Below are positions 58,993 through 64,000 of a stretch of DNA of 64,000 nt, piece after piece. Source of the stretch: Neisseria sp. oral taxon 014 str. F0314 (lineage in GTDB: Bacteria > Pseudomonadota > Gammaproteobacteria > Burkholderiales > Neisseriaceae). The DNA is taken from the NCBI RefSeq assembly GCF_005886145.1, contig NZ_CP040504.1, forward strand, positions 496,001 to 560,000, read 5' to 3'. A model generated the notes under the pieces. It was given only the letters and a program-made list of their open reading frames with translations. It did not search any database and had not been told where the DNA came from. Both the position numbers and the translations under genes were made by a program. Numbering within the stretch: the stretch's first letter is position 1; the number at the start of each line of letters is the position of its first letter.

Positions 58993-59691
58993 TTACCCTA
59001 TAAATAATTTGAGACTGTCCACTCTAGCCGCACCCAATGCAACATCTTCCGTCGCCAACAGATTCTCAACTTCGGGCAACAAGGTCAGCCCTGCTTCTCT
59101 TTTGACTAGCACCAAACCATAAACAGCCGCAGCAGCAGGCCACCAGCGATCTCCTGCTTTTTCCATAAACTGCCAAAATTTCAAACCGCTTTCAGTTTTA
59201 ACTGGAGGAACATACACCATAAATTTCCCGTATTCTATTTCAAATCCCAACGATAAAACCTTTTTTTTAAAGACAGGCAGAGTAAAACAATTTTTTTTCT
59301 CCGGCAATAAATTCCCATCAAACCACCCACTCATCCCCCATAACGAACTGAGATTAAATCCACTAATTACCAGTCTACCGCCCGACTTCAACACACGAGC
59401 TGCCTCAACCAGTGCAACATAGGGTTGTTGGCAATATTCATGACTATGCGGCATCAGCAAAATGTCCAAAGATTGCGCTGCCCAAGCCAAAGCCGTACCA
59501 TCCATAACCACATCAGTCGGTATATAAATAATGCTTTCAGACGGCCTGAGCCACGAATCCATCCCTAATTGGACAATATTTCCCATTGCAGCAGAGGATT
59601 GAGTGTTCGATTCAAAAAAGTATTTTTCCTTTTCAGCCACATACCGTCCAACCAGTGTTTCCTCAAACCATACTCCCTGATTTTCAATCAT
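58993..59691 (-). CDS. SAM-dependent methyltransferase, YafS-like
   Basis: 232 residues. The middle part DILLMPHSHEYCQQPYVALVEAARVLKSGGRLVISGFN is the post-motif region of class I methyltransferases; the classical glycine-rich motif I is weak (NIVQLGMDSW). In enterobacteria the related yafS lies beside mltD and gloB; here mltD is divergent next door, supporting orthology. Substrate unknown. A DUS near 59535 encodes LRPSE. Confidence 0.82.
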   Translation of the reverse strand: MIENQGVWFEETLVGRYVAEKEKYFFESNTQSSAAMGNIVQLGMDSWLRPSESIIYIPTDVVMDGTALAWAAQSLDILLMPHSHEYCQQPYVALVEAARVLKSGGRLVISGFNLSSLWGMSGWFDGNLLPEKKNCFTLPVFKKKVLSLGFEIEYGKFMVYVPPVKTESGLKFWQFMEKAGDRWWPAAAAVYGLVLVKREAGLTLLPEVENLLATEDVALGAARVDSLKLFIG

Positions 59692-59911
59692 TTTCAGACG
59701 GCCTCCCTTATTTCAGTTTGACTCAAACCATCATACCGAGTTATGTCCCAACAACCAAGTCCCAACCGCCGGGCTTTGTTTATGCTAATTGCCATTAACA
59801 CCACAATTCACAGAAATTACAATGCTATCCGCTTGACGTTATCTCTCCCAGACAGTAACATCGGGCAAAACTTAATCTCAATTCCTAAAACTCACTGAAT
59901 AACTATCAATC

Positions 59912-62050
59912 ATGGCAAAACTGAAAACAATCGCATTGACCATTTCAGGTTTATCCGTACTTTCCGGGACAACACACGCTCAAGCCGCAAGCACCGAAAC
60001 AGATTCATCTTCCAACAAACTCGGTATGGCTATGATGCGACTCAATTCATCTCTGCTTGATCAAGCACAAACAAACAAACATCCGAGCGGAAGCCTGTGG
60101 GCTTCATTACGTAAAGACTTCCGCATCAACGAAGTCAATACCGAGCTAGTGCGCCGCCACGAAAGCAAATTTGCTGCAAACAGCGGTTATTTCGATCGCA
60201 CGATCAACCGTAGCAAACCATATATGTATCATATTGCAAACGAAGTAAAAAAACGCAATATGCCGGCAGAAATAGCACTGCTGCCGTTTATTGAAAGCGC
60301 ATTTGTTACCAAAGCGAAATCACATGTAGGGGCATCAGGTTTATGGCAGTTTATGCCATCAACAGGCCGTCACTACGGTTTAGAGAAAACTGCCCTGTAC
60401 GACGGACGTCATGATGTTTATGCCTCAACCAATGCAGCCCTAAACTATCTCGAATACCTACACAGCATGTTTGGTGATTGGACATTAGCCCTTGCTGCAT
60501 ATAACTGGGGCGAAGGTAATGTCGGCCGCGCGATCAACCGTGCTCGCGCACAAGGCCTAGAACCAACCTACGAAAACCTTCGCCTGCCCAATGAGACAAG
60601 AAACTATGTACCAAAATTACTGGCAGTCCGCAATATTGTATCCAACCCTCAAATGTTTGGTCTGAATATCAGCGAAATCAACAACCAACCGTATTTCAAA
60701 TCCGTCAATGTCGATAAAGCCATTGATAATAGTACGATTGCCCGTTTTGCCAACATTAGCGAAAGTGAATTACTAGCGTTAAATCCCGGCTTCAACGCAC
60801 CAGTCTTCATTCCTAAAAATAACCGCAAACTATTGTTGCCTGCCAGTGCAATCGCAACTTTCGAAAAAAATTATCGTAATGCCAAACCCGAAAATCTGCT
60901 ATCTTGGGATATTTACTCAACAGCAGATAACACCAATTTAAGCACGATTGCTGCTGAAACTGGCATGAGCGTGGCAGAACTGAAACGATTGAACAATATT
61001 GGTAGTAACTCTGTTTCTGCCAATCGCAGCATTTTAGTTGCTAAAAATAACAGTAGTAATAATAAATTGGAACAAACTCATACAGTTGACATCGATATTA
61101 CTCCTGACTCATACCGACCAAGCGTACCGAGAACAGAACAAATTGTAAAAGCAGAAAAACCAACTGATTTGGCTACTGCTTCATCTCAAACAATAACATC
61201 AGCAATTGATTTCGTTAGCCGTTCGAAAACGGATTCTGAAACCCATATGGCGATTTCTAAAAATAACGAATCAACAGCTAAAAAACAAGGTATCGCAGCC
61301 AATCTTGTTGCCAAAGAGATCGATACTCAGATCAATTCAAACCCAATGATTGCATCTGCGGCTTCGGAAAAAACATCAAATCAGCCAGCTTTATCTACCT
61401 TATCAGATAATGGGTCTGATAGTACCCAAACTGATGCCATTGCAAAACTCGCATTACAAGCTAATTCCCCTGCAACAACAATTTCATTAAATCAAACTGT
61501 TACTGAACAGGATGATGAATTAATGTCCTTGGTAAAAAATAATGAAACAGATTCTGCTGCTACAAATGCACTTACAATAACTGAAGCTAAAGTTACTACT
61601 CATACCGACGAGCCTGCAACAGCACAACAAGCCCGAATTGAAAAAATTGCTGAAAACCGCATTAAGCAGAAACATAGAATTGAATCTCGCCTTGCACGCG
61701 CCGAACAAAAAACACAACGCGTAGCAAGCACTACAGGTACACATAAAGTAAGTGATGGAGATACTCTTTTCAATATTTCTCAACGCTATAATCTAAGTGT
61801 TGCTGATTTGATTACAGCCAATAACATTAAAGGTAACAACATCCAGAAAGGTCAGGTATTACGAATCATAGCCTCTCCTGCAAAAAACAAAACCAGCAAT
61901 ATCAAAAATGTATCCTACACTGTTCGTAAAGGGGATACTCTGAATACTATTGCTAACCAATTCAATCTTGATATTAATGATATCCGCAGATGGAACAGAA
62001 ATACACGCGCGGTGTCTCCTGGTCAACGTTTAAACCTACTGGGAAGTTAG
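59912..62050 (+). CDS. mltD: Membrane-bound lytic transglycosylase D with LysM domains
   Basis: 712 residues; signal peptide to about residue 25 (VLSGTTHAQA, no lipobox cysteine, so not a lipoprotein). The SLT domain (about 100-240) contains the catalytic glutamate in LLPFIESAFVTKAKSHVGASGLWQFMPSTGRHYGL. A weak LysM at 345-385 and two clear ones at 610-655 (HKVSDGDTLFNISQRYNLSVADLITANNI) and 668-710 bind glycan strands. The serine/threonine/asparagine-rich spacer 390-600 is low-complexity. AT-richer than most genes here. Confidence 0.93.
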   Translation: MAKLKTIALTISGLSVLSGTTHAQAASTETDSSSNKLGMAMMRLNSSLLDQAQTNKHPSGSLWASLRKDFRINEVNTELVRRHESKFAANSGYFDRTINRSKPYMYHIANEVKKRNMPAEIALLPFIESAFVTKAKSHVGASGLWQFMPSTGRHYGLEKTALYDGRHDVYASTNAALNYLEYLHSMFGDWTLALAAYNWGEGNVGRAINRARAQGLEPTYENLRLPNETRNYVPKLLAVRNIVSNPQMFGLNISEINNQPYFKSVNVDKAIDNSTIARFANISESELLALNPGFNAPVFIPKNNRKLLLPASAIATFEKNYRNAKPENLLSWDIYSTADNTNLSTIAAETGMSVAELKRLNNIGSNSVSANRSILVAKNNSSNNKLEQTHTVDIDITPDSYRPSVPRTEQIVKAEKPTDLATASSQTITSAIDFVSRSKTDSETHMAISKNNESTAKKQGIAANLVAKEIDTQINSNPMIASAASEKTSNQPALSTLSDNGSDSTQTDAIAKLALQANSPATTISLNQTVTEQDDELMSLVKNNETDSAATNALTITEAKVTTHTDEPATAQQARIEKIAENRIKQKHRIESRLARAEQKTQRVASTTGTHKVSDGDTLFNISQRYNLSVADLITANNIKGNNIQKGQVLRIIASPAKNKTSNIKNVSYTVRKGDTLNTIANQFNLDINDIRRWNRNTRAVSPGQRLNLLGS

Positions 62051-62169
62051 GTTATTGCTATTTATACTTGCCAAATACCCATAATAATATTAATAATATT
62101 AGTACTAATAGGAGCTTCCTGTTAGTCAGTGTACTTGGTTCTGTTTACCCAAGATATAAGGAAAGAAAA

Positions 62170-62200
62170 CCCCATAGTATCTCTCTTACTATGGGGTTTT
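62170..62200. terminator. Rho-independent terminator of mltD
   Basis: CCCCATAGTA (62170-62179) and TACTATGGGG (62187-62196) form a perfect 10-base stem followed by TTTT and preceded by AAAA, so it can work for the convergent rplY as well. Confidence 0.88.
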
Positions 62201-62221
62201 AAATCTTCTCTATAATTCAGA

Positions 62222-62794
62222 TCAGCGTTTCTTACCTGTCACAGTAGCAACTGCTAAATTTTCATTACGTTTAAGTGAAACACTTTCTACACCTTCCGGC
62301 AACTTAATGTCTGACAAGTGCAAAATATCCCCTGCCTCTACTGAAGCACAATCTAAATCTAAGAAAGCCGGAATATTAGATGGCAATGCCAAAATCTCAA
62401 CAGACGTATTCAATAATGAAACACGACCACCCTGTAATTTTACAGCCTGAGAGTTCTCAGCATTAACAATATGCAAAGGAACACGAATACGCAAAAGTTG
62501 ATTAGCTTTTACTACCTGAAAATCAATATGCTGAACCTCGCGGCGGAATGGATGCATTTGGAAATCACGCACAATAACATCATAAGTCTTACCATTCAGG
62601 GCCAATTTAATTAATGCAGTATGGAACGATTCCTTCTCCAATGCATAAAAAATGGTTTTGTGATCTACCGAAATAGAAATCGGCTTTTGATCTTCACCAT
62701 ATAAGATGGCAGGAATCTGGCCTTCGCGACGCAGGCGGCGGCTCGCACCAGTGCCTTGTTGCTCACGAATAGCAGCTTGAATTTCATATGACAT
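62222..62794 (-). CDS. rplY: 50S ribosomal protein L25 (general stress protein Ctc form)
   Basis: 190 residues: N-terminal 5S-rRNA-binding domain ([22 protein letters not shown]) plus the C-terminal TL5/Ctc extension (LEGGR-like [30 protein letters not shown]). Start ATG 62792-62794 ([13 protein letters not shown]); an upstream extension lacks a ribosome site. Lies 63 bases after prs, the conserved prs-rplY arrangement. Confidence 0.97.
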   Translation of the reverse strand: MSYEIQAAIREQQGTGASRRLRREGQIPAILYGEDQKPISISVDHKTIFYALEKESFHTALIKLALNGKTYDVIVRDFQMHPFRREVQHIDFQVVKANQLLRIRVPLHIVNAENSQAVKLQGGRVSLLNTSVEILALPSNIPAFLDLDCASVEAGDILHLSDIKLPEGVESVSLKRNENLAVATVTGKKR

Positions 62795-62857
62795 ATAAAA
62801 ATACTCCAATAATAAATAAACCGTCATCGGCCGCGACCAGCTTAAGACGGCAAAGGT

Positions 62858-63844
62858 TTATGGCAACAACATGCTGCCGGTAATCATCACATCTTCATTG
62901 AAAAGATATGACACAGATTCTTCATTACTAATTCTGCGGACTGTCTCCGCAAGCAACCCTGCAATCGTTACTTGACGAATACGCCCACAAGTTTTAGCTG
63001 CATCAGATAATGGAATGGTGTCAGTTACAACAACCTGATCTATATCGGAAGAAGCAATGCGGTTAATTGCTTCTCCTGAGAAAACAGGATGGGTTGCATA
63101 GGCCAATACACGCGAAGCTCCCCGTTCTTTTAAAGCTGAAGCTGCTTTACATAAAGTATTTGCAGTATCAATCATATCATCAACAATCAAACACGTACGG
63201 TCCTGAATATCACCAATAATATTCATCACTTCAGCAACATTTGCTTTCGGTCGGCGCTTATCAATAATTGCCAAATCAGCATTCAAAGCCTTGGCAACAG
63301 CACGAGCACGCAAAACACCACCAATATCAGGACTGACAACTGTCAAATTTTCAATACGTTGCTGATTAATATCATTCAGTAAAATTGGAGTAGCATAAAT
63401 ATTATCAACAGGAATATCGAAAAATCCTTGAATTTGGTCGGCATGCAAATCAACGGTTAATACTCTATCGATACCTGCCGAATACAACATATTCGCAACT
63501 AGTTTGGCAGAAATCGGAACACGTACTGAACGGGGCCGGCGGTCTTGGCGAGCGTATCCGAAATATGGGATGGCAGCGGTGATACGGCCGGCCGAAGCAC
63601 GTTTCAACGCATCCGCCATAGTCAAAATTTCCATCAAATTATCATTTGTCGGAGCACAAGTCGGCTGCAAGATAAATACATCTCGACCACGCACATTTTC
63701 CAATAGCTCTATTGCAACTTCACCATCAGAAAATTTACCAACTGAGGCATTACCTAAAGAAATCCCTAAATGCTTCACAACGCGTTGAGCCAATTCAGGA
63801 TTCGCATTACCGGTAAACACCATTAAACTGTCATAAGCCGCCAT
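62858..63844 (-). CDS. prs: Ribose-phosphate pyrophosphokinase
   Basis: Makes PRPP from ribose 5-phosphate and ATP for nucleotide, histidine and tryptophan synthesis. 328 residues: [44 protein letters not shown] and the PRPP loop [21 protein letters not shown] are intact. Start ATG 63842-63844 ([13 protein letters not shown]) with AGGTGG upstream, chosen over an in-frame ATG 22 codons earlier. The leader 63845-64000 is AT-rich; no tRNA gene is visible there. Confidence 0.97.
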   Translation of the reverse strand: MAAYDSLMVFTGNANPELAQRVVKHLGISLGNASVGKFSDGEVAIELLENVRGRDVFILQPTCAPTNDNLMEILTMADALKRASAGRITAAIPYFGYARQDRRPRSVRVPISAKLVANMLYSAGIDRVLTVDLHADQIQGFFDIPVDNIYATPILLNDINQQRIENLTVVSPDIGGVLRARAVAKALNADLAIIDKRRPKANVAEVMNIIGDIQDRTCLIVDDMIDTANTLCKAASALKERGASRVLAYATHPVFSGEAINRIASSDIDQVVVTDTIPLSDAAKTCGRIRQVTIAGLLAETVRRISNEESVSYLFNEDVMITGSMLLP

Positions 63845-64000
63845 ATCTATTCCACCTACCTCTACATTTAAATTTTGCTCAGAAAACATGATGCTTCCTT
63901 CCGCATAGCTGATAGCTAACTTTGTAATTATACCTAATAAAAAGGAATAAAACAAAATAGCATGAAGAAATAATCTCTTATTTCTTTGTTATTAAATAAA

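Overview
The window is a chromosomal segment of a commensal Neisseria. The main evidence is the very dense 12-base DNA uptake sequence AGGCCGTCTGAA (the AG-DUS dialect), singly, as inverted pairs after genes and inside coding regions. It also has a dRS3/NIME-type repeat, Neisseria-like ribosomal and housekeeping proteins, and a 636-residue amylosucrase closely resembling the N. polysaccharea enzyme. The dialect and gene content suggest the subflava/flavescens/mucosa side of the genus rather than meningococcus or gonococcus. Species assignment is inference.

Layout. 0-8.2 kb: partial bioB, a sirtuin (cobB type), ubiC, trpB, a uracil-DNA-glycosylase-like protein, an EamA transporter, trpF and the oxidoreductase-only form of mnmC. 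8.4-10.5 kb: an unusual cold-shock/membrane/Excalibur protein, a second EamA transporter and a SpoIIAA-like protein. 10.8-15.9 kb: an IclR regulator divergent from gabT-gabD and an amino-acid permease, with a promoter and a perfect palindromic operator between them, a self-contained 4-aminobutyrate-type catabolic module. 15.9-20.1 kb: a deoC-deoP-deoX-deoK-like deoxyribose operon whose permease is broken by a stop codon and a frameshift. 20.5-30.3 kb: argS, a methyltransferase, a cupin, clpA-clpS, a cold-shock gene, smpB, a lipoprotein and guaA. 30.3-34.4 kb: a membrane protein, a hotdog thioesterase and a dat-ddc pair for 1,3-diaminopropane synthesis.

34.8-41.6 kb is the most notable region: a 1381-residue Rhs polymorphic toxin with a PAAR-like N-terminus, followed by a very AT-rich tail of displaced toxin tips and small immunity-type genes. 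One displaced tip still carries an ~80-bp copy of the Rhs core seam that would allow recombinational tip switching. The other looks like a decayed ParB/Srx-type tip. Amylosucrase follows immediately upstream.

44.4-50 kb: ybaB, dnaX (with DUS-encoded peptides in its linker), mltB and the rpsF-priB-rpsR-rplI operon with a clear promoter and leader hairpin. 50-58.8 kb: a bile-acid/sodium symporter homologue, a copper P-type ATPase, a GDSL hydrolase, a CsbD-like protein, VanZ-like and SRPBCC proteins, pth, rnfH-ratA and an orphan sulfate-binding lipoprotein. 58.9-64 kb is more AT-rich and nearly free of DUS: a YafS-like methyltransferase, mltD, rplY and prs. No rRNA, tRNA, CRISPR array, insertion sequence or prophage was recognised by eye.
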